Shown here one piece after another: positions 11,586 through 23,220 of a stretch of DNA of 64,000 nt (the first letter of the stretch is position 1; each line of letters starts with the position of its first letter). Origin of the DNA: Owenia fusiformis (taxonomy: Eukaryota; Annelida; Polychaeta; Sabellida; Oweniidae). The translations under genes and the position numbers were made by a program. Location: positions 22,257,985 through 22,321,984 of the forward strand of contig CAIIXF020000004.1 in NCBI GenBank assembly GCA_903813345.2, given 5' to 3'. Under the pieces are notes generated by a model. It did not search any database and was not told where the DNA came from. It was given only the letters and a program-made list of their open reading frames with translations.

Positions 11586-12238
11586 TCCGTCTGCAAACAA
11601 GATTTCACTCACTTCCCGCTTTTTTGTTGAATTTCTGAATTGTCTCAAAATTATTTGAATGAAGTGTCTGATGTTTTCAATTTTCTTTATAATTTAGATT
11701 GCAAAGTTCATGTCTTTTCACTCCATTCCTCGCTTTTTTTTCTCTTTTTATGCCCACTTTTCAAGATAAAATGTTGATATTTTTCAGAACCTCATCTATA
11801 GAATACAGCTGCAGAGAAATTGTAGTCTTTTGTATCAATTTTATGACAGACTTTATTAAATCTATTCGTATTTACAGTTTCTGATTATTAACAGGAATTC
11901 AAAAACCATATAAAATCAATAAAAAATTTACTTGAATTAACGCTAATGAACTTAGTATTAGTTCAAATACGAAAGGAAAGGGACAGAAAAACAATAAAAA
12001 TTTATGAGGTTCTGCCAACCTGTATCTTTACTACTCATTGATGATAACCCAGTCCCAAATGTCATAACGGGCATGTTTTAAATCACAAAATAGAGTGGAA
12101 AGGAGTGGAATCAGCAAGAAATAAACCAGACAGGCATGTAGTCAACACTCTAAATTGTATAGAAATGCAAGAAAATCAGGGAGTTCATTCAAATTTTAGA
12201 AAGATATTCGGTGAAATTGAAAAGGCAGACGGACATTT
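11586..12238. repeat. Dispersed ~180-bp element, one diverged minus copy and one plus copy
   Basis: A diverged minus copy starts with the GTCCGTCTGC end at 11,586 and fades by about 11,772. A well-preserved plus copy lies at 12,085-12,238 and ends in GGCAGACGGACATTTTG. No gene is seen between them. Confidence 0.75.
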
Positions 12239-12452
12239 TGTTGTACCGGAGCTATACACATTTTATCTGCCTCTATCACCATGAATTGCTCAGTATTGTA
12301 GAATTAAGTGCCCTTATACGGGTGATTGCAGATCAGTGGGTGTAAGAAAGCGCCCATTACATCATACAGTGCACTCCTACACAAGATCAGTCTCAGAGGA
12401 GTTAGTGTACTATGTGTACCAACATGAAATAAGAAAAATATTGGGAATGGTC

Positions 12453-12605
12453 AGGCCTGTAGCCAGCTTTTGCCAAGGGGGTTCACTTTTTAAACACATT
12501 AGACGATTTTGGTCCAAAATTGGTTGAAAATTGCTCATAATGGTGAAGAATTGCATGATTTTGAAAGGATTTTGGCTGGAGGGAGGGTTGTGCCTCATAA
12601 CCACA
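12453..12605 (+). repeat. Dispersed repeat with GGCCTGTAGCCAGG-type end
   Basis: It begins AGGCCTGTAGCCAGCTTTTG, passes through GGGGGTTCACTTTTTAAAC and TTTTGGTCCAAAATTGG, and ends near a G-rich tail. Related pieces lie at about 20,362-20,450, 39,155-39,285, 46,650-46,805 and 59,300-59,475. The last two occupy equivalent positions in the two copies of the segmental duplication. Confidence 0.65.
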
Positions 12606-13820
12606 CTTAACCCTCTTGCCTATGGCACTGTGTTTGTTACTCTTACACAAAATCATTATCAAAATAGTTAGTGTACAATGTACACCGATGTGAAATATGA
12701 AAATACATGAAAATTTTGAATGGTGCTTTCCCAGGGGGGGGGGGTGTATTCTACTCCCACACAAACACTATCAAGAGTTTGTGTTTTATGTACACTGACA
12801 TGAAATTTGCAAATACATTCAGAATTGTGTCCTTTACTCCTACACACACAAACTCATTATCAAAAGATTTAGTGTGCCGAATTATACATATACCTTCAGA
12901 CAGAATATTGTTTTTTAATATACCATGTAGACTTACAAAATAACAAGAACAAAAAACTCTGACTTGTTCAGATAACAATAGTAAAATTGATTCTTTATAA
13001 AAACTGGCAAGGAAAGAAAATAAATTGTTAGATAGATTACAGAGCATGAATTAACAATAAATAGTTGTTTACACCTTGGCTTACTTAGTATTCATTGATC
13101 TACTTATCAATTGATTGGTTTTAATTACAAAACACTACACAATCTCTCTAAGTTTTATCATTTATGGAATAATACCTTATGATCAAAATATGCAAATATA
13201 GAAATTAAAAGATAACACATTAATTCAATTGTATTAATAACAAACATCAATTTTTTTATATATAAAATATTATTTATTGATTATTAAAAGAATTATTGGG
13301 AAATTGAGTGATATCTGTAAGGAAATAATGGAATATGCAAGGAATAAGGTAAACAGGCATGATACAGTTAACATCCTATGAAAAGCAGTAAAACAGATAC
13401 TTCATTCAAATATTGAATCTGTAGTTGCATCAAATAAAAGCTTTATTGTCTCTCAAGAAGCATTTACCAATATAGAGATAAGTTACATCTTTAAGCATTT
13501 TACATTGAACATCATAAAAATCATAACATGATCCAATAAAAGCTTTATTGTCTCTGAAGAAGAATTTACCAATATAAAATAGGTTTATCTAAGCATTTTA
13601 CATTGTATATCATACAAATCATACCATGATTTCGTTCCATGATAAAAAATTTTTCTCTCATTTACCTCATGTTTTTTTGTTAAATGACCTTTTTTTTTTG
13701 CTATATAATTTGCCATTTTGACTCCATTTTTGTATTTTAAAACAGAGCCAAATGTGATACTTTATTTAAGGGATGATACCATAATTCTACCTCGAAGAAA
13801 AATGTCACAAAAGCCATGTT
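12606..13820. other. Non-coding interval with local repeats
   Basis: Degenerate repeats of an ACTCCTACACAAAATCATTATCAAA-type unit occur at about 12,640-12,870. A directly repeated pair at about 13,432-13,520 and 13,530-13,630 shares AAAAGCTTTATTGTCTCT. A fragment of the ~180-bp dispersed element lies at 13,325-13,413. No exon was recognised. Confidence 0.5.
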
Positions 13821-13825
13821 TTTTA

Positions 13826-14300
13826 AAATGCAAAATAAAGTGGAAAAGAGTGGAATTAGCAAGAAATAAAGTAAACAGGCATGAAGTTAACACTCTTAAT
13901 TGTATAGAAATGCAAGAGAATCAGACACTTTAATCAAATTTTAGAAAGAAAATGTGTGCAAAAGACATGATCCATGAAAACATTTCAAAATAAGAATGGG
14001 GTTTTGTTCATGTCAGATTTGATTCAATACAACCATGAACAATTTCCTCAACAGTTAATCTCTACAACATTCCAATCACAGATCAATAAACGACGCATCC
14101 ACTGGTTAAACTGTACGTCTGCTCTCATCCGTGAATCCGTCTGCTACTATTATTTATTTTCCTCAGTTTCTCTCTAAAATTTGAATGAACTGCCTCATAT
14201 TCTTGTATATCTATACAATTTTGAGTGTCTACTACATGCCTGTTTACTTTATTCCTTGCTAATTCCATTCTTTTTCACTCTATTTTACATTTTAAAACAT
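13826..14300. repeat. Dispersed ~180-bp element, inverted pair
   Basis: A plus copy at 13,826-13,958 and a minus copy at 14,115-14,300 face each other, with a spacer of about 155 bp. Two CCGTCTGC termini lie close together at about 14,118 and 14,138. Confidence 0.85.
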
Positions 14301-15248
14301 ATTACTACAAATGGCATTTTGTTCTGAGGCTTCCATAATTCCATAAGTGATTTAAGTCATTAATCAATGTCCAAAACCTTTTATTGTAACTCAGTTCAAT
14401 GAAAGGTAAATTTGATATCGCCTTCATATTGAATAAAATGGATACTTATAATTTCAGATGTCTTGAAAAATGTTATTTTCAAGACCACGATTAACATTTG
14501 TTTAGTATTTATTTAGCAGTTAATGAGATGTTCCACTTATAGAGGTTCATTTAACATTAAGCCAATTGGTCTTGGGACTCTGAAAAGTGTTCCACTTACG
14601 GAGGTGCTCCACTTTACAGGTTCGACTGTACTTATACTGAAACCTGAATCTATCCATTGGTATATCAACTGTAAGCAATACCTGAGGCTTCAACAAGTGA
14701 TTTTTTTAGAATGCTCTGAATCACTCAAAGCTTAAAGCGCAGAGATCGATACAATAAAAAAGAAAACGAAGAATACAGATAACATAAAAAAGTCTCTCAG
14801 AAGCAAAGGCATTTATATCAACGTCAAGACAAGAGACACAATTACATTGTGGGCTGTTTGAAAAATGGACCCATGACACCTTGAGCGTCCCAGTGCATAT
14901 TATGTTCCTATTACAAAAGACATCCATTTTAAAATGAACATCATACATTTTAGTCAGATATGAGCATATAGGCATCTCTACGTTTGTTTCTTCTTTATTT
15001 GAAGATTTTTGTTCTAGCGTATTGTTCTGTTTTGTGTTGTATTGTATTGTTTCAGTCTTTTATTGTATGCGTTATTTTTTACTAAACATTTTATTTTAGT
15101 GTATTGTTAATTGTTATTGCTTTATTGTATTATTGTATCATAATATATTGTATATTATTATATTGTATTTCATTGTCTTGAATTGCATTACATTGTATTA
15201 TACTGTGTGGCATTTTAAAGTATTTAATTATGTCGTATAGCATTATAA

Positions 15249-15386
15249 GTTATTGAATGATTTGAAGTGCAATACAGAATATATTCTGCTCGAGAAATTC
15301 CGTATTGGATCTAGACGAAGTCGAGTGCCAATACAGAATATTGAGACAGAATATATCCTGTATTGCACTTCAAATCGTTCAATAAC
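15249..15386. other. 40-bp inverted repeat (hairpin 1 of a tandem pair)
   Basis: The arm at 15,249-15,288 (GTTATTGAATGATTTGAAGT...) matches the reverse complement of 15,347-15,386 at 38 of 40 positions. Between them lies a second, shorter inverted repeat (CGTATTGG / CCAATACAG). There is no open frame of note. It could be a foldback transposon or a hairpin RNA source. Confidence 0.75.
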
Positions 15387-15407
15387 ATTTTTTTATCGTG
15401 TGATTCT

Positions 15408-15495
15408 CTGTATTGCTACTGAGATTGTCCCCTCTGTACCAATATTTTCTGTATTGTGACGGATACAATCTCAGTAGCAATACAGATTGGTACAG
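15408..15495. other. Perfect 21-bp inverted repeat (hairpin 2)
   Basis: CTGTATTGCTACTGAGATTG (plus T) at 15,408-15,428 is the exact reverse complement of 15,465-15,485, with a loop of 36 nt. An additional pairing, CTGTACCAAT with ATTGGTACAG, overlaps its right flank. It lies 22 bp after hairpin 1. The arm length is compatible with a miRNA-like precursor, but nothing shows transcription. Confidence 0.7.
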
Positions 15496-15823
15496 CACAA
15501 GAACTGACCAATCAGAAGGCTTAATTTTACAGATCATACAATAATATGTAGTATTGCATTGTAATTGTATATTGTTCTACATTACATTTAGTGTAAACAC
15601 TTATCTAATGGGAGAGATATTGTAAAAGGTGACTGACCCGTAATAACAAATGATTTAAGATTGGAAAGACATTGTACCATATATAAGGTGACTGACCCGT
15701 TAATAACAAGTGATTTAACTTGATAAAGATTTATTAATGTTGATCGAAACTAAAAGAGAATTGTTTTCTGAACACAACATTAATCACTCCTTCACACTCA
15801 ACTTATGCTCCACACAAAAATAT

Positions 15824-16624
15824 CCGTCTGCTCATCCTTATTTCACTCAATTTCTCTCTAAAATTTGAAAGAACTGTCTGATTTTTGGGTATTTCTATTT
15901 AATTTAGAGTGTTGACTACATGTCTATTTACTTTATTCCTTGCTAATTCCCTTAGTTTTCACTCTATTTTACATTTTAATAAACTAAAGCCCGTTGAATT
16001 TTGTACCGAAGTGTCTTTTTTAATACGAAAACTGAATCCAAAGATTATCTATGAAGAAATGACACATTAGTCAAATTTTAAAATGTAAAATAGAGTGGAA
16101 AAGAGTGGAATCAGCAAGGAATAAAATAAACAGGCATGTAGTTAATACTCTAAATTGTATAGAAATGCAAGAAAATCAGACAATTCATTCAACTTTAAGA
16201 GAGAATATGTCATGAAATTGATTCAAATCCATTATTTTCCAATTCATGGCAGGTTACCCAAATTCAATTTATAATTTGACAACCATGACCGTTTTCTCCT
16301 CAAATGTATAGATTGATATTTAAGGGGTCTTTGATATATACATCTTAGAGGGTTTTGAGATTAATGCGTCCAGGGGGTCATATTTGATTCTTTATAATCA
16401 ATCAAACTTCTGATTGTATTATATTCCAAATACAGACATCTAAATGACCAAAAGTTGTTGCCTGTCAAAATGTCAGTCTGCTAGTTCTACAATATTTCTC
16501 TCTAAAATTTGAAAGAGCTGTTCAATTTTTTTACATTTCTATACAATTTAGAGTGTCTACTACATGTCTGTTTATTTCATTACTTACTTATTTCACTGCT
16601 TTCCACTCTTATTTACATTTCAAA
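15824..16624. repeat. Dispersed ~180-bp element, three copies in alternating orientation
   Basis: Copies lie at 15,824-15,983 (minus), 16,080-16,206 (plus) and 16,471-16,624 (minus). The first starts with ATCCGTCTGCTCATCCTTAT and the last with GTCAGTCTGC. Confidence 0.85.
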
Positions 16625-17041
16625 TCAATGATCAGTTTTAGTTCTGCAAGTTCCGAAGATATACCCTAGTGCTTACCTTAATTTTGCTAAAGGATACAAT
16701 TAATCAGTAATATTTTTGAAAACATCGCTCAGTGATTGCTCGATAATACAATTCTTTTTCCTTTGTTCAAAATAATGCTACCAGCTAAAATATATCGATA
16801 TTTCTTTTCAGAATACATTAATGAGATTTTTCAGAAAATATTATGGCACTTGAGAAAATATTATGGGATTTAAATAATAGAAGGAAATCTCCAGGCAAAG
16901 AATATTTGTGCGAAAGTACCTTTGTTTAAAAAGCAAGAGGGGGGTAAGTGACAGTTAACAGGCAATTACTGATCTTATTTCTTTGAGGGGGAGGGGAGGG
17001 TGGTTAGTTACTTTGCAGAAAATGATAATTATTGAAACAGG

Positions 17042-17125
17042 TCATTAACATGCAAAATGTTATCACCTGCCATTTGTTACAGACACTGACTGAGCCACTT
17101 CTGGTGATGACATAAAAAAATATTT
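17042..17125. repeat. Second dispersed family copy
   Basis: It contains ACATGCAAAATGTTATCACC and GCCATTTGTTACAGACACTG, followed by TGGTGATGACAT. It matches the copies at 3.7, 22.0 and 24.8 kb. Confidence 0.6.
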
Positions 17126-17251
17126 CCCGAGTAAGGTTACGCCAGAAAGTTTTGGTGACGGGGATTCCCAGGAGATTCAGTTCCACTCACTATCAGTTAA
17201 CAAAGTCCTCCAAGTATTTCAAAAAGAAAAGGTCAAAGTTATGAAGTCACA

Positions 17252-17571
17252 AAATAGAGTGGAAAAGACTCAATACTCTAAATTGTGTAGAATTGCAAGA
17301 AAATCAGACATTTCATTCAAATTTTAGAGAGAAATGAGTGGAATTAGCAAGGAATAAAGTAAACAGGCATGTAGTCAACACTCTAAATTGTATAGAATTG
17401 CAAGAAAATCAGACATTTCATTCAAATTTTAGAGAGAAAAGAGTGGAATTAGCAAGGAATAAAGTAAACAGGCATGCAGTCAACACTCTAAATTGTAGTG
17501 AAATCTAAGAAAGCAGAACAATCCAAATTCTAGAAAGAAATGGTGTGAAATAAGCATGAGCAGACGGACAT
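17252..17571 (+). repeat. Dispersed ~180-bp element, three head-to-tail plus copies
   Basis: The first copy (17,252-17,333) has lost its middle. The second (17,334-17,432) and third (17,433-17,571) follow directly. Only the last carries the GAGCAGACGGACATTTTG terminus, as expected if a terminal unit was internally amplified. Confidence 0.85.
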
Positions 17572-18285
17572 TTTGCACAAGCAAACGACACAGAAGCAGA
17601 TACATTCATTCGCATTTAAGAGAAAAGTAAATGGCTTGAAGTATTTTTCCAGAAGAATGAATGCAATTTATCACAAAGCTAACATCAATGTTAAAAGCTA
17701 ATCCTACATGACGTTCCCATTTTATACTTACAGCACATGATGCCAACATCAAAGACACTGAATTAGTTATTTTATCTTTTGTCAAAGACTGTAAAACAAG
17801 ATAATTTCACTGAATTTTATATTGCATGTCGCATCTGGTCTTTCCTATATATTCCGAGATTTCATCATATTGATTGAGAATGGGAAGGGAAGGGTGAATG
17901 GGGATGGAGATGTTCACTATGACAGGTTTTACTGTAATTTTCCCATATGACATTGTGAATGGGAAGAGGGGATAAAATGAGGGAGGGGGTCGAATGGGTA
18001 AGGGGAGAGGTGCAAATGGAGGGGGGGGGCAGAGTTACATTCTCTTGTCTTGCCTTATAGAAAGGTACTACTAGAAGGATGTGATCTCTAAAATGGGAGT
18101 TACCCAGGGAAATGAGGTGTTAACTAGTATAGGTTTTACTGTATTCATTGAAGATTCATTTTAGATTGAGGCTGAGAAATTCTACTTTAACTTGTCAATT
18201 CCTAAGCCTTTTAGATGCAATTTATTCAACAGTACACAACTGATGAGTCTTTCTTTCAATGAAATATTCATTCACATTTCATCCG

Positions 18286-18462
18286 TCTGCAAAATTCTTC
18301 CGTCTGCTCATGCTTATTTCACTCAATTTCTTTTCAAAATTTGATTGAACTCTTCAAATTTCTTGCATTTTTATACATTTTAGAGTGTTGACTACATACT
18401 TGTTGACTTTTTTCCTTGTGATTTCTTTTAATTTTTACGTTATTTCACATTCTAAAATGTCC
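18286..18462 (-). repeat. Dispersed ~180-bp element, diverged minus copy
   Basis: It starts ATCCGTCTGCAAAATTCTTC and CGTCTGCTCATGCTTATTTC, with a doubled terminus. The remainder is more diverged than most copies. Confidence 0.75.
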
Positions 18463-18925
18463 AGTTTTGATTTTTTTCACCGGTTCATAAAACTCCAGTA
18501 GCTATCACAATAAACATTAAACCAATTGAAGATATTGATTCCAATAAAACTTGCAGAAATATTCTGAATTGTCAATGAAAAACTAATTTACTGATAGAAT
18601 AGTGCATTAATCCAGATTTTTATTGAGTCTTCAAGAGTACTTTATCAGACTATCGATTTTAATCAGATTTTAATACAAAAGTACACATTGTGCTCTAAAC
18701 ATATCATGCCTATTTCTAAAATGTCCAACAGTTCCGACTTTATTTCATGATTATGCTTCGATTTGCAATATCCTTGAAAAACTATACACCCCCTAGACTT
18801 TTCCTCATCTTAAATCTTCAACAGCTTCTATATTTTATCAGATATCTTGATTTTTTTCAATTAATTAATCAAAGATTGTGAGGGAAACGATCTTGGTTTT
18901 TATAACAATAAAACATTTATGAACA

Positions 18926-19708
18926 GAACACCTTTGATAAGTCTAAAAGTGTTGCACTTAAGAGGTGTTCTACTTATAGAAGTTCATTTAGAATTTAGTC
19001 AATGGGTCATGGGGCTCTTGAAAGTGTTCCACTTACATTAAGTCAAAAAGTGATCCACCTATTAAGAGGTGTTCCATTTACAGAGGTTCATTTAAAATTC
19101 ATTAAGTCAAAAAGTGTTCCACATGAGAAGTGTTCCACTTACAGAGGTTCATTTCAAATTTAGTCAACGGGTCATGGCACTCTAAAAAGTGTTCCTCTTA
19201 CAAAGGTGTTCCACTTTACATTAAGTCAAAAAGTGTTCAACATGGGAGGTGTTCCACTTACAGAGGTTCATTTACAATTTAGTCAATGGATCATGGCACT
19301 CTAAAAAGTGTCCACTTATGAAAGTGTTCCACTTTACATTAAGTCAAAAAGTGTTCCACATGAAAGGTGTTCCACTTACAGAGGTTCATTTAAAATTTAG
19401 TCAATGGGTCATGGCACTCTAAAAGTGTTCCACTTATGAAGGTGTTCCACTTTACATGAAGTCAAAACGTATTCCACTTAAGAGGTGTTCCACTTACAGA
19501 AGTTCATTTAAAATATAGTCAATGGGCCATGGCACTCTAGAAAGTGTTCCACTTATGAAGGTGTTCCACTTTACATTAAGTCAAAAAGTGTTCCACATAA
19601 GAAGTGTTCCACTTACAAAGGTTCATTTAAAATTCAGTCAATGGGTCATGGCACTCTAAAAAGTGTTCCACTTACAAAGGTGTTTCACTTTACAGGTTTC
19701 ACTGTATG
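18926..19708. repeat. Tandem array derived from a Tigger-type terminal repeat, ~119-bp period
   Basis: Landmarks of the CATTTAAAATTTAGTCAATG type recur at about 19,149, 19,268, 19,386, 19,504 and 19,624, a spacing of 118-120 bp. Shorter or variant units precede them from 18,926. Each unit holds several GTGTTCCACTT motifs like those in the terminal repeats of the Tigger-like elements. The array ends in ACAGGTTTCACTGTA, a canonical terminus of that family. Confidence 0.85.
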
Positions 19709-19709
19709 G

Positions 19710-20870
19710 ATTATCCTTGGAATCATACCCTTATATTTTGTCAACTCATTCCATTTGTCAACCTTGTTTTTCTGCTCATTATACAAGCTATAAGCCTCAA
19801 TTAATCAATTTGATGGCCCATTATAGCATGTAGACATTTGTCAAATGTGGTTGTGCCTATGAATTTTATATGAGATGAGCCACAGCAAATCCATAATGGT
19901 ACAGTGCTGTAGATTACAATACTGTGCGGTATGGTGTGATATCTGAGGGCAGAGGTGCATGTACTTTTATTTTAGTTTGTTTCTGTAAAAGAAAACTTCA
20001 ACTACATGTTTTTCAACAAACTCACTTTTCAGAACACCTCTCAATGTGAAGGCTTTTTTTGGTCTGATTAAACCTCAAAATGTGAACACCTGCCAATCTG
20101 AACACTTTTGGCCAGGCCCAGTGGCATTTGGATTAGACAGGTTTTACTGTACATTTCCTGTATAAAACCTAAAATTTGGACTATTATTCCCCTTTAATTA
20201 AACATGAGGAGAGTATTTCTTAGATAGAGGTATTATCTATTTACTCTCAAAGCAGAACATTCAGAGTCATCTCAGTGACATCTATAAATGCGAAAAGAAG
20301 TTAAAAGCATTAAGGATTCAGGTATATTAACGTGTTTGTATCTGGGCATTGAAAATAGCAGGCCTGTGGCCAGATCTGGCCAAGGGGGGCTTCAGCTTTT
20401 AAAAAGTTCCAGGGGAGTTCACTTTTGGTCTAAATGGTGAGGGGTTCGCTCATACTGACAATACGCATGAACATATATTTCTCAACCGAATGTAAAATTG
20501 AGTACTTTTTAGAGGAAATCATTTTATCCAAGGCATCAGAAGGATATGATATTTATCTTATGGATTGATATTTTTGAATTGAGTCATTTGAACAAAAGAC
20601 TCAAGTCAGGATAATCCAATAATAAAGAACCTTACATAAAATGAAGGAACCAATGAGCCTGAAAATCACAGAGGAACCTTGCATCCTAAAATAATATTTT
20701 ACAACCTTTTCAAGTTTGAAAATGACTCCTAAGAAGAAATTATTGAATATAAAAAAGTCATGTGGGAGGCAACCTGCTTCCCAAAAACATATTTTACAAA
20801 TGAGTGTGGGAAATAGAAATATTTCTGGTTGCCACATCACATTTATTTTTTTCACTGATGTCTATTTTTA
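19710..20870. other. Non-coding interval with transposon scraps
   Basis: A one-ended Tigger-type fragment ends in TTAGACAGGTTTTACTGTA at about 20,152. A scrap of the GGCCTGTAGCC family lies at 20,362-20,450. The two overlapping frames of 70-84 codons near 20,600-20,930 lack splice context and recognisable domains. Confidence 0.5.
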
Positions 20871-20873
20871 CTC

Positions 20874-21029
20874 CCTACTCATGCCTATTAGATGCCAATT
20901 CTTTCTTAAATTTGAACAAACTGTCTAATTTTCTCGCATTTCTATACAAATTAGAGTGTTGACTACATGCCTGCTGTTTACTTTATTTCTTGCTGATTTC
21001 ACTCTTTTTCACTCTACTTTGTGATTTAA
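20874..21029 (-). repeat. Dispersed ~180-bp element, minus copy
   Basis: The family core is present, with a 3-bp insertion in the CATGCCTGTTTAC block (CATGCCTGCTGTTTAC). Confidence 0.8.
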
Positions 21030-22668
21030 AAAATGACCCTTGTGAGATTTCTCCCCTTTTATTAATGCAGCCCGACTAAAGGGTTATATTTGGGAAAACA
21101 TATTGTTCCAGAATTAAGCTGGCACTTAGTGAGGGGCAAATATACAGCTTCTTGCCATTAACCTCAATACTTTAATTTTAGTTCTTTAAAAGTGAGCTTC
21201 ATCTAACCTTAGCAAAATACTAATACTACAGAATAAATAATTTTCTGAAAATAACACAGATCTCAACAATATCAGAAACACAATAATTGTTGGGGGCAAA
21301 TATATTATATAATGTGCCGTGGCACTTTTCAAAAGTGTATATTAACTTCTCTAAAAATGAACTTCAGACTTTACTCTATTTCAGTAGTTATATCATTAAC
21401 AAGTGCCTGCCATCTTTATGAATCTTAAAGAACATATCTACATGAAATCTCTACCATTTAAGTGAATGGCCTCCAATATACAATACTTCATTAAAAGGTT
21501 CAAATATTCCATACAGCTCATATATTTTGTATTATGCAATTTCTAGATATCCAGTGACTACTCCTATATCTTAAGAAAGGCAATCAGCTTTTGTTTTGAC
21601 AGAAGTTCGATTTTAATCAAAACCTAATTAATAGATTTCACAACAGGTACATAAATATAGTCCTAAACAGATTTTTTACAGATATAGTTTACTCATCTGG
21701 AAGTAAATAAAGTCATTGTGACCAGCTCACCACATGTGTAACTTCCCCCAATTTCTTCCGTTCATGGAGAATGTGTGTTTTCTCGACCTATTGATAAGTA
21801 CATATAGCTTTGAAATCTCACTGAAGTCTCATTTTAAGAGATTTGAATGTAACCATGGATACAGTATGTAACTATTATGACATATTCTTAATCTGATGAC
21901 ATTTGTGAATCCTTGTTACAATTTTCTACAAGATGAATTGTAATTTACATATTTTTTCTTGATTTTTTTATTTTCCAAGATTTTTCAAATGAAAAATGTT
22001 GGTGTAATTACAATAAACTAAACGAGGCATTAAAATGCAAAATGTCACCACCTGTCATTTGTTACAGAGGCTGACCGCTGACCACTAATCGCCGAATGCT
22101 GAATATTATCCACAAAAAGACCATAATAGACCATAATATGTCACCACTTGAGGTGGTGACATAAAAATCTTTAAAAATTGATTGATGAAAGCAGTGAAAA
22201 TATAGTTGACAAACAAGAATATAGCACACATATGTTCAATCTTAAAATACAAGAACAACTACATAATACCATAATGTACTACTAACCATCTAATGACAAT
22301 TTGATCAAATCAGCACATACAAATTAAAGTGCTAGCACATGCATAACTGATGAAAGCACCTGCAATTAAAATTCTTGTTAATACACAATTCCTGACAACA
22401 AGCTGGAAAAATATTGTTTTCCAAAATCAAGACTGTAGTTTAGAACCTGTGCAATCTAAAAACAGACTTGCATGCTGTTTCGAGATTGTATACAACAACT
22501 GATATAATATGGTAAAAATGCAAATCATATTTGGTTATTATGATATTCCTGACACCATATTTGTGTATTATGACATACCTGATATCATGAAATAAACGAT
22601 AATGAAAATCTGAAACCCTGAAAATGCAAAATGAATTTAAATGGCAAAAGCTATGATAAGGAGATGAA
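21030..22668. other. Non-coding interval, inferred CASK intron
   Basis: No exon was recognised here, although the next CASK coding segment after the 22.8-kb exon would be expected downstream of it on the minus strand, here or further left. It contains a second-family repeat at 22,019-22,155. Confidence 0.5.
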
Positions 22669-22690
22669 GGGGGGGGGGGGGGGGGGGGGG
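22669..22690 (+). repeat. 22-nt guanine homopolymer
   Basis: An uninterrupted run of 22 G lies 100 bp from the donor side of the CASK exon at 22,791-22,877. On the CASK transcript it would read as 22 C in the following intron. It is followed by C-rich CCCCCTCAGCCCCCTCCCCT. Long homopolymers are error-prone, so the exact length is uncertain. Confidence 0.85.
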
Positions 22691-22790
22691 AGTTCAGTTT
22701 TTAAATAGCCCAACCTCATTTTTAATGTGGCTTCAGATACCCCCTCAGCCCCCTCCCCTCACCCTCCCAAGCTAAAATAATTCATCTTAC

Positions 22791-22877
22791 CATAAAATGT
22801 GGTTGCAGTAATATTTCTCGCAGCTCATCTGCCTCTTCTGCTAATTGGTCAGGTACATGTTCTAAATTTTCAAGAAC
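22791..22877 (-). CDS. CASK: CASK/LIN-2 exon, end of second L27 region (29 codons)
   Basis: CASK is a MAGUK scaffold that couples Lin-7/Veli, Mint and neurexin-type receptors through its L27, PDZ, SH3 and guanylate kinase domains. The exon is read on the minus strand. It is bounded by a TTTTCAG acceptor at 22,878-22,879 and a GTAAGA donor (complement of CTTAC ending at 22,790), phase 0 at both ends. It encodes VLENLEHVPDQLAEEADELR then EILLQPHFM. Vertebrate CASK has a closely similar segment with VLEEI at the start and PHFM near the end, followed by the sequence leading to the PDZ domain. It follows directly from the exon at 24,938-25,015. The next exon was not found and probably lies further left or beyond the window. 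Confidence 0.88.
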
Positions 22878-22903
22878 CTGAAAATATCAACAAAAACATT
22901 TAT

Positions 22904-23220
22904 TCGATTTCTCTCTAAAATCTGAATAAACTGCCTAATTTTCATGCATTTATATACTATTATGAGTGTTTACTACATGGACAGGGATTTCATTAGCAGC
23001 AGGCAACAGGCGATTTTCATTGGTTGTTTTCACAAAATTGCCTGTTGTTTTTAGGGATTTTTCAACTTTTCCATGTTAATTATGATTTCCATTAATGTTA
23101 CCTGTTGTTTTCATTTATTTAGCCTGTTGTGAGAAACTCTAGTGAAACCCCTGATGCGTGTTTACTTTATTCCTAGCTGATATTTTTTGTTTATGCTCTA
23201 TTTCAACTTTAGAAACATGA
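22904..23220 (-). repeat. Dispersed ~180-bp element split by a MITE
   Basis: The left part (22,904-22,979) and the right part (about 23,156-23,220) are halves of one copy. The break falls within the CTACATGCCTGTTTAC block, where the MITE at 22,983-23,150 is inserted. Confidence 0.85.
22983..23150. mobile_element. Short MITE with CAGGGGTTTC ends
   Basis: The ends CAGGGATTTCATTAGC and CTAGTGAAACCCCTG are inverted repeats. The interior contains GCAGGCAACAGGCGATTTTC and GGTTGTTTTCACAAAA. Relatives lie at 46,213-46,408 and 58,857-59,027, at equivalent positions of the segmental duplication, and a partial relative at 56,137-56,217. At 46.2 kb the flanks share ATAGT directly next to the ends, suggesting a short target duplication. 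No coding capacity. Confidence 0.8.
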
